Shown: positions 43,230 through 55,548, counted from the stretch's first letter. The stretch is 64,000 nt of DNA from Nepenthes gracilis (GCA_033239525.1 BSYO01000006.1:13779319-13843318); one strand, 5' to 3'. Program-made: numbers and translations. The notes: generated by a model not told the origin, from the letters alone.

Positions 43230-44725
43230 ATTTTCCAAGCCACAGACGGCCAGCATCACCGAAAAAAAACCCATAATATCAGTCATCAACAAAATTTCAT
43301 TTTGAAATTTGAACGCGTCTCCAGCGGCACTCCTCCTCTGGCCGAGCTACGCCGGAGCCGGCCACGGCCGGTCTCCTGGTTGCTCCACCCGGTTGCATCC
43401 CGTCTTCCGCCCCTTGCTTGCTTCCTTCCCGGATCTCTGGTCTGGCTACGTCGGCGCCCTCTGAGGCTTCGCCTGTGGTTTTGAGCTTGGTCCGAAGCCC
43501 CCACCTCTGCCCGTTAAGAACGATTCCTCTGAGGCTCGATAGATCTCTCTGGACTGTCTCTTCCTTCTTCTCGCTTCTCCCCTTGGCTGTGTGCTAAGGT
43601 ATGGCTGGGTTTTTTAGCGCTACTTGCTTTTTCGATTTTGATGTTGTCTATAGCATTTGTTGGCTTCCGTGTTGCTCGAAGGACTTGGTGCAGTCGAATG
43701 TCTCTACTGCCGGCTCTGATGTTCCGCTACCTGTGTGTTCACTCCTGTTGGATGGGTTGGGGGACCCCGTGCAGCTCTGGATTGGTACTATTAGGCAGGG
43801 GTACTGAAGAGCTGGCCAAGGATCTGGCTGGTTGCTACTGTCCCTTCTGTTGTGGTGTGATCCTTCTATTTTGCTGGCTTCAGATATGGGCTGTCACTTT
43901 GAGATTCGGTTTGCTGAGTTCTCACAGGGCTGCTGACTGAAGTCAGCTAGTTGTGCTTTTCTCGCCTCTTATGTTTGCGAGCATTGATGCTGCATTCATT
44001 TGGCAGATTGCACTTTGCTGCTCGCTGGATTTGACGTTGACGAACGCCCTAGAGCCCGGATTCTGAAGCCTCTCTGCCTGTACGTTCCTTCCTGTTTGAT
44101 GGGTTGGGGGGAGCCTGTTTTTGATCTGGACTGGAAGTATAGGCTGGAGTGCCGAAGAATTGGGAGTGGCCATGTTCGGACGCTGAAAATCCTTCTAATG
44201 TGGTGGGTTGCTTGCAGCTGTCATGAGTTGCTGTTACTGTTGATTGCTTGATTTCTAGGCACCGATCAGCTTTGATTGGTTGTTACTGTTGTATCTCCCT
44301 GGATGATTGTGTATGCAGGTTGCTGAGCTGGTTTCTGCTTCTGGTGATGCTGTTTTGCTGGCTATCGCCATTCACAGTTTCTCCTTGCTGATGTAATAGT
44401 TTTTGTTGTTGATATTGGTTATGGCCTGGATGTGGATGCTGAATTAACCCTGGTTCCATTGTGGTGATTTGGATCCGTGAAAGCAGGTGGGTCTGGCAGT
44501 TGGGTCTGTTGCTGTAGCTCCCAATGCTGTGTGGATTTTGAATCTAGATTGGTGGATTTTCTTTGCTGCTGCTGGTATATTTCAGCAGCCAGACGTCTCG
44601 GGTTATAGGGGGATGGAAAGCGGCGCTTTCCCTCTGGGTTGTGATGTAATATCTTTTAATTTCTATAGGTTCTGTAGAACATTGGCCTCCTAGAGGTTTG
44701 TTATGTACCTTCGGATGTACTAGTT

Positions 44726-44845
44726 GCTCGGGGTATACCCCAGCGGGTTATATTTTATCCCCAAGTCAAAATACTTGGCGATAAAACATTAATTTTGTAA
44801 TTTTTTCTCCCATTAATCCAAAATACTTCCTTACCAAAAAAAAAA
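44726..44845 (+). mobile_element. TT21: two-hairpin tail nested in TT20
   Basis: Hairpin 1 is GCTCGGGGTATACCCCAGC. Hairpin 2 arms are ATATTTTATCCCCAAGT / ACTTGGCGATAAAACAT. The end is ACTTCCTTACC plus A. The 5' end lies near 44230 by comparison with TT15; no clear duplication was found. Confidence 0.75.
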
Positions 44846-46571
44846 GAGGTGATTACCTCTGTTTTCGCTGTATGCTGAAGTGCTGGGCTGAAGAAGTAGT
44901 CTTGGACTCTTTTGCTAGTTCTGGGGCAATCAACTGCCTGGTGTTTTTGAAGGATGCTAGTTGTGCTCTTTCTTGCCTCTAATGTTGCCTCTAATGGAGT
45001 TCTTTCAGGCTAGGGTCTTTCCGGCTGTGGTGTGAAGAGCTGACAATGGTCTAGTTTGGCTGTAAGTGGCCCCCTGTTGCGGTGGCGATCCTGGCTGGCT
45101 ATCGCTTGTGTGAATGCGTTGTCATGGTCTATTGCTGAGACCTGGTCCGGATTGCTGGATTTTTTCCATCTATATCGGGCCTTGTTTCTGCCTGATTTGT
45201 ATTGCCGATTGTGAAGCATGTTGGGTTAATTTCTACTAGAATTGCCCCTCCCTGTCAAGGGATGCTGTAGCTGGTTTGCAATAATTGACGCTTTGGTCCT
45301 TGCTATAGCTGGTCGGCGCAGCTCTTGGAGATTTGGCTTTGCTGGTTCTGTCATTGTTCTGCAATGTTGTTGTGGCGGGCTCTCTTGTGGTTACGCTGCT
45401 AAACTTGGTTTGATGTTGTGTCAAACTTTTGATCTTCAGTGTGTCTTGCTGTTGCTGAGGCAGTTTGGGGACTTGCTGCTGTTGCTAATTTGCAGCAGTT
45501 TGATGGATTGCAGATCATTTGTTTCTCTTGATGATGCATTTGTAGGCTCTCCTGCTGTTGCATTTATTGGCACAGCATTTTGCCTGGTTTGTGGCCAGAT
45601 GCTGATGGGTGATCTGCCCTTCTCAGTTTGGTTGAAGATTCTGCCGGATGGCTATTTGAGAAGCTGTGCTTGCCGGCCGACCTCTGTAGCAGCCCCCTAT
45701 CGAACATGTGCATTCTGCAGTCGCTGATGCGGCATTGATGATGTTGGGGGCATGCTACAGCTCTGAAGCTGGTGGCTGAATTTTGGTGTTGCTTAGCCTG
45801 GTTTCTGCTACTGATCTTCTTTGAGTGGCAGTGCTCTACTGATGTGGATGAGCAGCAGCTCCAGTTAGTGCTCTGGCGCTGCTGCTGTGTGGCCTTAGAC
45901 CAGCATTCATGATTGGATGCAGTTGTGGCTCTTCTTTGAGGAGCTGGATTGGATTTTTGCTCCACCTTGCTGCTGAAAGAGTAGTTGATGATGTACAGTC
46001 CTCTTGGAAGATGCTGCTGTACTGCTTTTGGAGTCTTGGTACTGCTGCTTTATGCGTGGGCTAGTGCCCAGCTGCTGAGAAGGCTCAGGTTCCATCTTCT
46101 GTGCAATGAAGTATGGTAAAGGGTGTATATGATTTCTTCCTGCTGTGTTGGGTAGTTCTGATTGCTGGTGTTTTTGAAGGGGGTGGGTTTGGCGCTGGCC
46201 AGGTGGTATTTGAGACAGCTGGTGGCCTGCTATGGAGGTCTGCATTTTGGCTGTGACCTTTATAGCTGGTTGTTCGTTGGGAAGGAGCTTGAACTGCCTT
46301 GTAACTTGGTGCTGAGGATTTACCCAGTCTTTCATGCTATGGGATGCTGGTGTGGTGCTATGCGTGTTTACTGAAGCCTCTTGGATATCCTATGCTGCCA
46401 CCATCAATAGAATCATTGTTGGACCAATGGTTCTTGGGTGTCGTGTGCAAATAGCAAGCCTTTTGATTCCGCCTTTCCATGTAAATGACTGTGTTCACTT
46501 TCTATGTTCTGTTAGATTGCTCCTCTTAGGGGTTTTTATTTTCTCTTGAGATTTTCTCAATTGTACCAGTT

Positions 46572-46694
46572 GCTCGGGGTATGCTCTAACGTCCTATGTT
46601 CTAACTTCAGTCAAAATTTGGAGTTATAACATAGTATTTTTGTAAATTTTCTCCCTATAATCCAAAATACACACTTACTTACAAAAAAAAAAAA
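46572..46694 (+). mobile_element. TT22: two-hairpin tail nested in TT20
   Basis: Hairpin 1 is GCTCGGGGTATGCTCTAAC. Hairpin 2 is ATGTTCTAACTTCA / TTGGAGTTATAACAT, partly decayed. The end is ACACACTTACTTAC plus 12 A. The left end is not determined. Confidence 0.7.
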
Positions 46695-47112
46695 GCCCTG
46701 CTGCGAGGTGCTTTTGGAGCTAGGGCTGTTGAATGGTGCTGAAGCTTTCAGTTCCTTATAGTGGCCTAAATGCCCATTGCTGAAGCCGCTGTGTGGCACT
46801 GAGTAGGAGCTGGTATCAATGATGCCAGGGCCCTTTTATTTTTTTTTTGAATTTGGAATATATCTTCCGTTTTGGCCTGATGGCCACGGTTGTCCTCGTG
46901 GAAGACCTTTTGTGTGTATATTGATGTACTAACTGCTCGGGGTATGCCCTAGCGCTTTATGCATTATCTCCAGGTCAATATACTTGGATTTAATGCATAG
47001 CTTTTGTAATTTTTCTCCCATTAATCCAAAATTCTTACTTACCAAAAAAAAATATCAGTCATCAACACAAAATTTATGTACATCGAAAACAATCCAATCC
47101 AAAGGCACGGAT

Positions 47113-47570
47113 CTAGGATCCAGGGGAAGCCTTGGGTTTATTGGATTTTTTCTTCTTCCGAGATTTAGCTGACTGCCAAGGCTCACAATCCAAGTCAATG
47201 GCCCAGGCCACACAAACCTCAACAGAGGAAGTTAAAGACTTCAGGGAGTACTTCTTGCAAATCTGTTTGATAGAACTAGGTGTACGGTCTAAATCGATAT
47301 CATCAACTGGATTGTGGTTTAGCTTAGCTTCAGGTTGAACTGGAGATTCAGGGGCATCAACAAATCCCAATTGGGAATGCATAGGCGCCTGATAATCATG
47401 CAGAGGGGCATTAGCACCAGCATGAGCAAACAGCAACTTTGGGCTTGGGCCAGCCGAATGGCCAGAAGCATCCAAAGGACCCATTGTAGATACTGGGACC
47501 TAGAGAGATTGATTAGCAGGGGACAGGGAGGGGCATTGGGTAGAACCACAGTTTAAGCAGTGATTAGGAG
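47113..47570 (-). pseudogene. ORF1 C-terminal region of TT18
   Basis: Reads DIDLDRTPSSIKQICKKYSL, then VCVAWAIDLDCEPW, then a basic end SAKSRKKKKSNKPKASPGS. It is collinear with the C-termini of TT3, TT7 and TT8. A stop near 47500 separates it from MSPNHCLNCGSTQCP upstream. No DUF4283-like core is seen. Confidence 0.75.
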
Positions 47571-47679
47571 ACATAGGAGGGTAGCCAAGAGCTTCAAGCC
47601 GGTCTATGCATAGCCAAGAACCACAGTTTAATCCAAGTCAATAGCTAGATCATTGATGCAAAATTGGAAATGGACTATG

Positions 47680-47852
47680 AACTACCGATCCAGTCCTGCT
47701 GGATGCCGATCTGTTGGAGGTTGATGTTCTCTCTCAAGATGAGCAATTAATTCTTCGTCGATTACTTTGGGATTCTCTTCGTTCCATTAGTAGACTATAT
47801 CCTGATATGGCGTGGGCAGTTCTGGGTGATTTTAATGCCATAAGAGCTTCTC
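47680..47852 (+). pseudogene. LINE-F endonuclease fragment
   Basis: Reads EQLILRRLLWDSLRSISRLY then PDMAWAVLGDFNAIRAS. This is the GDFN region of the APE-type endonuclease of L1 ORF2, which cleaves target DNA. Upstream sequence has stops and does not look like endonuclease, so this is a fragment. It is cut on the right by TT23. Confidence 0.82.
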
Positions 47853-49955
47853 TTTTTTTTTTGGTAAGTAAGTATTTTGGATTTATGGGAGAAAAAAATT
47901 GCATAACCTATGCATTAAATCCAAGTATTTTGACTTGGAGATAATGCATAAAACGCTATGGCATTCCCCGAGTAATTCGTACATCAAAAAATGACACCCA
48001 ACATAGGGGTCCTCCATGAGAACAAAGTTTAACAAAACTGACAAAATATAAAATCTGTCTGGTGTTGTACACAAGCAGACATATGATCAACAATCCGATT
48101 CGGCTGAAACCACATCAGTAGCATTAGAGCTATTTTCAAGCAACACAAGCCAAGCCAAAGGCAAGATTTAAGACTGGTTAACTCTCTCGCCACCATGTCC
48201 AAAGCAAGGCTCCGGTTGAGAAGGTCGATCGGTATGCATCAGCAAAGAATACCACCACTCTGCCAAAGTAGCCACATCCGCGTACCAAGGAGCAGCTCAT
48301 GCCAAATTAAATATTAGCAGATTAGAAAGCATTCCGCATACCGGCAAAATTAATAATCGCAATGAATCCCACCTACACCGAACTAGCCACGTCGTGAATA
48401 GTAGCTAAAATCCAAACCGGAGCAAAGAGAGCGTAGAATGGAATGCTCAATTTCCTCGCCAAACAATTCAGAATCCATTAGGCAAATAAACTGTACAAAC
48501 CGGCTTTGCACAACCAAGAGAAAGGATTTCAACCCGAACCAGCAGACATAGAGGACTGCCTCGGACTGAAGTGACCAACATCCAGCCCAAAAATTCATCC
48601 TCCATACCATAATGGGCGTCACCATCACCGACAACACCAAAGAAGCTCCATGCCGCATGTGAGACACAAGGAACAGCGGGAAGTCCCCACTCCACCAAAG
48701 ATCCCCAGTATCTCAACAGCAGAGCAAAGTGTGTCAGCGACTCCCAAACATGAACCCGAGAGACGAAACTAAGCCGATTAGGGACAAAACAGCCCCGGCA
48801 GCCACATCACCCTAACATCAGCAACCCTAGCAGTTGCAAACATACCTGTAGACCTATCCGGGACCGGGGCAAAGACATCGCCAGCAAGAATCAAGCCAGG
48901 CAAGAACTCTAGCAGTGTGCGATAGAATGACCAATCAGCAGCAGGAGCAATCCGGTAAATCACTGCACAACAGCATTTTGACAAAACAGCAACCGTAGCA
49001 ATCCAGCCACTCAGATTATAGCAGGCCCCCCAACCGGCCAAACTCTAAGCTAGGCATAGAATTTCGTACCGGTCACTAAAGTCGGCATGCCAGGCACTTG
49101 GGCCATGTCAGCACACAGCCAAAGCATCGATCCACAGGACAGCAGGACTACTCATGGCCAATAGTAAAAATGCATCAGCACAATCCACATCAGTTAGTAG
49201 CATACCATCATAGGCGCCAAACACAGGAGCAAGCAAGCAAAATGAAGGCTAGGCCTCCCATATCGGAAGCTTGTGTGATAAGGAGCCAGAAAGCCTAGAG
49301 AGGCACTTCGTCCAAGTCACCTGGCGACCCATTCCGGGATCTTGTGAGAGAAAGAACCGGATTGCCCAGTAGACCTTTCGAACATTGGGCACCTACATGG
49401 AAGATTCAGCCCAAAACACCAACACAATATGCCAGTAGTTTCATCACTTCAAGCAACAGCAAGCAGGAGGATCTCCTCCTCAGAAGGATAATTTGCAACC
49501 AACAAGTCCACGCCAGCTTATCAAAACATCAGCCAAAAGTCTTAACCCATTGCACGGGCTCCCCCAACCAACCGACAGGAAGAAACAGAATGCCTAAGCC
49601 TCATCAAAGCCAGCAACACCGGACAATTGACACCAGCAGCCTTCAACACCTCCATTGACAGGCAGATGAAGGCACCTTCTTACTACAGCCTAGTGACACC
49701 CTATCGCAGGGCATGACCAATGCCAGCACCAGCAAAATCAGCAAACAAAAGTTGCAGAATCAAGCACCAAGACATCAAATTGACACCCTAACCCCTCAAT
49801 CCGCTCCTGGTCTCAATAGTAGAAACCAAGAAAAAGCCATTGGAGGCAGCTTCAGAGCATTGCAGCAAACCTTAATTCAGTGCAATCAATAGCCATCGAC
49901 TCCTCCAGCGACCACATTCTAAATGCAGCAGCAAAAGCAGATGACAACAGATCTA
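47853..49955 (-). mobile_element. TT23: two-hairpin-tail element in LINE-F
   Basis: Poly(T) at 47853. The - strand tail, up to 47972, has hairpin 2 arms TGCATTATCTCCAAGT / ACTTGGATTTAATGCA. The body to about 49955 is CAG- and CCGG-containing on + and noncoding. It shares a block with TT14 (GCACTTCGTCCAAGTCA near 49302 and 28206). The right boundary is set only by the next element. Confidence 0.6.
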
Positions 49956-50935
49956 TTTTTTTTTTGTAAGTAAGTATTTTGGATTATAGGGAGAAAAAAA
50001 TTACAGAATCTATGTTTTTACTCCAAGTATTTTGACTTGGAGTAAAAACATAAACTACTAGGGCATACCCCAAGCAACTAATACATCAGAAAATACAAAA
50101 AAAAAACTCCTCTAGGAGGACATACGACCAACATAATCAACATAATATGAGACCTGTCTAATATATGAACTAACTCATAATCAGCTACTGCCAAACGACA
50201 GGAGCAATCAGCAAACGAGTGGCAACCATGCCAGCCATCGCAGGCTTCAAAACAGCCAGAAGCTTCTCAGCTGTGCAACATTCCAGCAACCATTTAACAC
50301 TGTATCCTCAAAGGTTCATCCGAAAATTCAGCATCATTAGCTCCAGCAACCACAGTACAGGAGCTTCAATACAGGCAGCATGCACAGTCTATGAGGGCCT
50401 CTACAAAGCTGCAAAATCTTGCAGCAACCGGGTAGCAGAGCCAAGGACAGCTGCGCAGCCCCAGCCTAAACATTTTAAAACTGGTGCCAATAGTAGTCCA
50501 GCACCGATTCCAACAGCAGCAAAGACCAAGAGCTGCCAACAACCTAATTGACCTCCTAGATTCCCAACAGCAAACAACATCATACTTCAGCAATACAGCT
50601 CCACAGAACAGCTAGCATGCTAAATACCATGGGCAGCAACGATCCCTGCTTCAGCTTGAGAATGTAGATAGGCAAACACTACATGTTTCAGCATCACATC
50701 CCACACCACACCAACAATGACAACCCGAACCAGCAACACAGGCTTCATCCCACAACCAACGTCAGCAATTAGCAAAAGCCAAACATCTGCTGCATCAAAT
50801 CTCCCTCATACATTCGTTATCAGCACCAACATCCAGCTTAAAGATGGCAGCAAGGGAAATCCGAACAGCATCAGCAACCATGCTCATTCCCAGCACTCCA
50901 CAGAGAGAATGCCAGGATAGCAGCATTGATGTGGC
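49956..50935 (-). mobile_element. TT24: two-hairpin-tail element
   Basis: Poly(T) at 49956. The tail has hairpin 2 arms ATGTTTTTACTCCAAGT / ACTTGGAGTAAAAACAT, identical to TT17, and hairpin 1 GCTTGGGGTATGCCCTAG. The body is homologous to TT11. No duplication found; the 5' end near 50935 is where strand composition flips. Confidence 0.6.
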
Positions 50936-52492
50936 ATCACCTTGGTCTTTTTTGTTTGATGCTGGGGAATGGTGACTGATCTTGTTACTGGTGGAGTGTA
51001 TTGTTGGATGCAAAAAACTTACCAAAAAAAATTTTACTTACCAAAAAAATTGTTGGATGCAAATCGCTGCTGAATTTGCTGTTGAATAGCAGCAACTGAA
51101 GTAGCAGGTGCTGTAAAGCCTTTCTATGCTGCTGACTCTTGTGAATGATATCTTCGGCGGTATCTGTTTCACTTTGCTCTTGCTGTGTGCTGCTGTGTAG
51201 TAATGGTAGCTTCTGATGGTTATTTGCATGGGATATCCTTCTGCTTGAATGATGCACTGGGTTCCTTTGCTCGCTTTGCCCGAATGCCCTTTTATGGTTT
51301 GGCCTACGGCTGGACCAATTGCTCGATCTGGGTTGATGTTAGCAGGAGGGCTGTTCTGCGGAACCTTGGATGGCTTGAAAATAGGTAGCTGCTCTTCCGG
51401 GTGCTGTCCCTGAAGACTCTGCTTGCTGTTGTACCTGCTTGCCTCATTGATTCTCGGATGGCTGCTTGACATTCCCTTCGGATGCTGTCCCGAAGACCAA
51501 ATCAGCTCGCTGTTTTTATCTCTACTGATGTAGTTATGAATTCTACTTGCTGATGTTGCTAATGGTGCTACGTTCCTGAGGAAGCTGATGCGGCCTGGAT
51601 GCCGCTTGCGTTTTCGGGGTATGCTGCCGTTGATGGGTGCTGCTATCAGAAGATGGATGCTGTGGGTAAACTCTAGCTTGATGTTGTTGAAGGTAGCTGC
51701 TCTTGATGCCGTCGCTGCTTTTCCTTTGCTGAGGCTGTACCTTGTTGTCCATACTGCCCTCATGCTGATATTAGCATGATGGTCCCAGTGTTGAAACTGT
51801 GCGGTATGAATGGGAATTAAATTTGCTGGAGGTGAAAATGCTAATTAGTACTTGGAAGTGCAGTGTCCTATGCTGTTGCGACTAGGAGTTGATGGATTAC
51901 CTGTTGCTGAACCGGTTGTTCTTTCTTTGGGCTGCATCCTGCTTTCGTGAGCTGATGCTGAAGCAGTGGATGATTAGTTTCCTTATGTTGCAAATGCTTG
52001 GTACTGCCTTGGAATGCAGTGATGGGGTATTCGGAACTGCATTTTCTTCTTACTGCAATTGCCATCTGGTTACCTCAGTGTTGCTCCAACCATGCTGCCG
52101 CTGGTTGTCTTGTGGCCGAGTTGTATAACTGATGGAGCTCGGTCTCAGGTCGCTCGCTCTGCTGTCTTGGGTGTATCATCCGCCGGATGGCTACGGATGG
52201 GGCTGTGATGCAGTGGTGAGAGCTGCCACGTTGATTAAGCTGTGCTGATGTGCTGGAAGTGCTGAGCGCGATCTGCTTCGCTGATCTTCTGAATTTGGAC
52301 ATGACTGCCACTGGTTGTTAGAACTTGTGTTGCGTGTCAGTGTTATCGTGTGTAATTTGATGTCCTATCTGCTCGGGGAATGCCCTAGCGCGCTATGCAT
52401 TATCTCCAAGTCAAAACACTTAGAATTAATGCATTGTCTGTATAATTTTTTCTCCCATTAATCCAAAATTCTTACTTACCAAAAAAAAAAAA
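50936..52492 (+). mobile_element. TT25: two-hairpin-tail element
   Basis: A T/G- and TGCTG-rich body leads to a tail at 52371-52492. Hairpin 1 is GCTCGGGGAATGCCCTAGC and hairpin 2 is ATGCATTATCTCCAAGT / ACTTAGAATTAATGCAT. It ends in CTTACTTACC and 12 A. The left end is placed by the composition switch; no duplication is confirmed. Confidence 0.65.
51015..51048 (+). mobile_element. Minimal insertion: two ACTTACC/poly(A) units (34 bp)
   Basis: Exact 15-bp duplication attgttggatgcaaa at 51000-51014 and 51049-51063. The insert holds ACTTACCAAAAAAAA and TTTTACTTACCAAAAAA in tandem. Confidence 0.88.
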
Positions 52493-53835
52493 TCGCCTAC
52501 CAACCCCAAGCATGGCCACAGACAAAACCGAGTAACATCAGTTCCCACCTAGCCCAGCTTTCTGAACCATGCCAACCAGCCTTCCACACCAAAATGCCCA
52601 CAAGCAGTGTTCACAAGACATTAATGCAGCACCCATAAAAATGCTTCTGCCTACACTTGTAATAGGAGTAGAATGCATCCTACATTAGAGCAACAGTACC
52701 AGCACACAACCAAATTTATGAGATCAGCACCAAAATTCTCAGAATGCTACAACAATGCAATTTCGGTAGCTTACTGCCACTCGGCAGCATTGACACCACC
52801 CAGTATTATGCTAAGACCCAGGGACATCAATAAAACCAAATTTAAAAGTCCTCGTGCTGAGACTACATCGGAGCTCCAAAACCAAAGACATCCTCATGCA
52901 CTACACTATCACACCAGTATAGCATTAAACTAATAAAACTGACAAGCAGATCATATCAATCACATGCTAGCAAGAACAGCAGTCACCACAATTCGGCAAC
53001 CCAGCTACCTCTACATCAGAACAAACAACAGGCTCACTTAGAAGGCAACTGCAGAAGCACTGGGACTCTTCATATGGAAAAATCATCAACTGAGCAGCAT
53101 CCCTAGTCCACAATCAGGTACTCCAGCCGCAGCAGCATCAGATCTCCATCACATTCACTCAGAGTTAGATCAATAGAGGCAACCACTACAACCGCCTAGG
53201 GATGGTCGTTGCACTCATCCTGTTGCCCACAAGTCAGAATATACACCTACAGGTGTATCCCATAGATCCTCATCATCTCACACGAACAGCATATGTCAAT
53301 GGCCACAGCATAAAGGACCGAAGCAAGCCTCTTGCAGAATCAAACCCGAGGAAAGCCACAAGAGTCACCATCCAACCAGCAGGCCAGCATGCCACATAAA
53401 CACTTCCTATCAGAACAGCTGCAGTCACATGAGACAGGTACCTCAGCTCACAGCCCCATCCGATCAAAACATTGCAGCAAAAACAACAACCCAAAACCAG
53501 GACCGGGCAAACCATATACTTTATCAGCTACCGAGCAACTACCCCAATCCCCATTCAGGTACACCAGCCTCAGAAGCACCAGATCACCAGTTCAACCCCA
53601 CTCCATGTTCACGCACAAGATGCCACCACTCCATAATCAAGGCAACAAAATCAGCCGACCCAGGGACCAGGGTATCATCTGTTCCAAATCCCCGGTACCA
53701 CTTAATGCAATCCACCCAACAACCGAACGTACCCAACACAGGAAAACCAAGCCACCCGATAGGCAGAAACCATGATCACAGCAAAGAAGAAAAAACTCAG
53801 GCTAGAGCTTTGGACAACGAAGAAAAGCAAAAGCC
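52493..53835 (-). other. TT-type body sequence without a tail
   Basis: CAGCA-rich on +, with many short compositional open frames and no conserved protein. It looks like the continuation of a - strand TT body interrupted by TT25, but I could not assign it to one copy. Confidence 0.45.
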
Positions 53836-54251
53836 CCTATTTTTTTATTTTTTTATTTTTATTTTTTTTGGGGGGGGAAGGGAAGACAGTGCTGAGGGAG
53901 GGGACATCACTTTTTTTTTTTTTTTGGTAAGTAAGGAGGGGACAGCACAATACCAGTGCTTCATAAACAACCCATTTTTCGATAAAAAAATAATACAACG
54001 AAAAAGCAGGGACTAACTAAACAAAACCGGGAACCAATCCCATAGGAGAACCAGCTAAACCAAGAAACTATTTTTCGCAAACTCCAAAAGGAGAGAACGA
54101 CAAAATCCAAGAGCACAAAAGGCACCTAGATATGAACAGCCGGTAGGCAAGGCTGACATCTTTTCCAATTTTCCAATTTTTTTTTTATATGCCCCACCGA
54201 ATCCGAGTCAGCCTAGAACCATCCCTATCAGGCACCGAGATGGTCATTAAT
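53836..54251 (-). other. LINE-G 3' UTR and poly(A)
   Basis: Downstream of the ORF2 stop region on the - strand there is about 380 bp of noncoding sequence. It ends in CCCCCCCC followed by an interrupted A run (53836-53869 on +, T-rich). It has neither of the two TT hairpins. A minimal insertion interrupts it. Confidence 0.65.
53911..53934 (-). mobile_element. Minimal insertion: TTACTTACC plus 15 A (24 bp)
   Basis: Flanked by ggaggggacatcac at 53897-53910 and ggaggggacagcac at 53935-53948 (13 of 14). The whole insert is T15 plus GGTAAGTAA. Confidence 0.9.
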
Positions 54252-55111
54252 TTAAGCCACACAACATTGACCACCAAAGAGAAGAGACGGGTAAGGTCTT
54301 GGGGGGTGATTTTTGGAAACTTTGATTATTGCGCTCCTTCCATATGAAGTAAACCGTGGCGGCCAAAGACAAGCGCTTAGAGACAGCCAGAAGACTTTTC
54401 CCTTTCCAAATAGAGGCAGCCAAGGATATATTTTGATACCAGAGTATCTTTGGACTTTAGTCCATAAAGCTCTGGAAAATGGGCAGGAAAAGAAAAGATG
54501 CTCGAGGTCTTCATCTCTGTGTTGGCAGAGAATGCATCTGGGTGAAAGGTTTGGGATATAATGGAGGCGGTCAATGGTATTCAGTCTCCCCTTAATAGCG
54601 AGCCATAGGGTAAATGCGTGGGAAGGAATATGGGATGGTCCCCACATCAAATGAGCCCAAATAACCTTTGGTTTGGGAGGATGGATGAGAATGTACGCAG
54701 ACTTAGTCGAGAATTTGCCATTGAGAGCCCCGGCCGATCTCAAAGAGTCTTTTTGATTGCTGCGAGGAGGGTTGGTCGGCATATTCATGGCAAGGTGGGA
54801 CACCTCAGTGTCGAAAGGGTTAGGCCAGTCCCATCTGTTGTCCCTGATTATTGTATCGACTTTAACATCCCAATGCAAACCCGAGACAAGGCGAGTACGG
54901 TCGGTGCTCACCTCACTCAGGGGGCCAAGGGGGTGCCAGTTATCGTGCCAGAGGAAAGTATCAGAACCATCCCCAATGTCCTTGACAAAGTATGCTCGCA
55001 TAAAAGGCCGAAGTTTTATAATTTTTCACCAGCTCCAAGGGGCCGATGCCGGGACTTTAAGGTCCAAATGCACCGGTCATTGATTCTGTTCTTGTAGATC
55101 CATGAAGACCA

Positions 55112-55191
55112 TTGGAGTTATAACATAGGTTTTGTAAATTTCTTTTCTCCCTTTAATCCAAAATACACACTTACTTACCAAAAAAAAAAAA
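55112..55191 (+). mobile_element. TT26: 80-bp truncated tail in LINE-G
   Basis: Flanked by gatccatgaagacca at 55097-55111 and gatacatgaagacca at 55192-55206 (14 of 15). It starts in the 3' arm of hairpin 2 (TTGGAGTTATAACATAG) and ends ACACACTTACTTACC plus 12 A. Confidence 0.92.
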
Positions 55192-55548
55192 GATACATGA
55201 AGACCAAGCTGAATTCGGGTCTTTAGTTAGGAGACGCCAAAGAAACTTGCAATTAAGAGCCTTATTTTGATCCATCAAGTTCTTGATGCCCAACCCCCCT
55301 TTAGTCTTCGGGTAGCAAATATCGTGCCAAGCCACTTTAGCATTGACTCTGCCTTCAGAAGATCCATTCCAAAGGAAACGCCGAAAGATGCAAACAATTG
55401 CTTTAAGAATGGATTTGGGTAAAATAAAAAGAGAAGCCCAATAAAGGTGGATAGATGAGAGGATAGAGGCAACGAGTTGCAATCGCCCGCCAAAGGAGAG
55501 CCATCTATTCCTCCATGATGTGATCCTCTTTGTGATTCTATCGGTGAG

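Larger units (their letters stand above)
43292..47050 (+). mobile_element. TT20: complete ORF-less two-hairpin-tail element (3.76 kb)
   Basis: Exact 17-bp duplication aatatcagtcatcaaca at 43275-43291 and 47051-47067, within TT18. The 5' palindromic module is at 43354 (GGAGCCGGCCACGGCCGG, ATG changed to ACG). The body is T/G-rich and noncoding, with GATGGGTTGGGGG motifs at about 43748 and 44098. The tail at 46935-47050 has hairpin 2 arms TGCATTATCTCCAGG / CTTGGATTTAATGCA. It contains the TT21 and TT22 tails. It shares a long 5' portion with TT15. Confidence 0.92.
38994..47570 (-). mobile_element. TT18: ORF1-bearing TT-type element lacking its tail
   Basis: On the - strand an ORF1 C-terminus (47570-47113) leads into a TGCTG-rich body. 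The body lies at 47112-47068, 43274-43243 and 41194-38994 once TT19, TT20 and their target copies are removed. The last stretch matches TT14 just upstream of its tail (CATGCCAATCC, ACTCTAACATCAGTA, GAATTCAT). It stops at 38994 before the hairpins, so the copy is 3' truncated against LINE-E. CAG-rich frames in the body are not genes. Confidence 0.65.

Noticed and set aside
53836..53880. T-rich plus G-run stretch as a regulatory element or quadruplex
   Set aside because: It is best explained as the poly(A) end of LINE-G read on the opposite strand, preceded by a C run.
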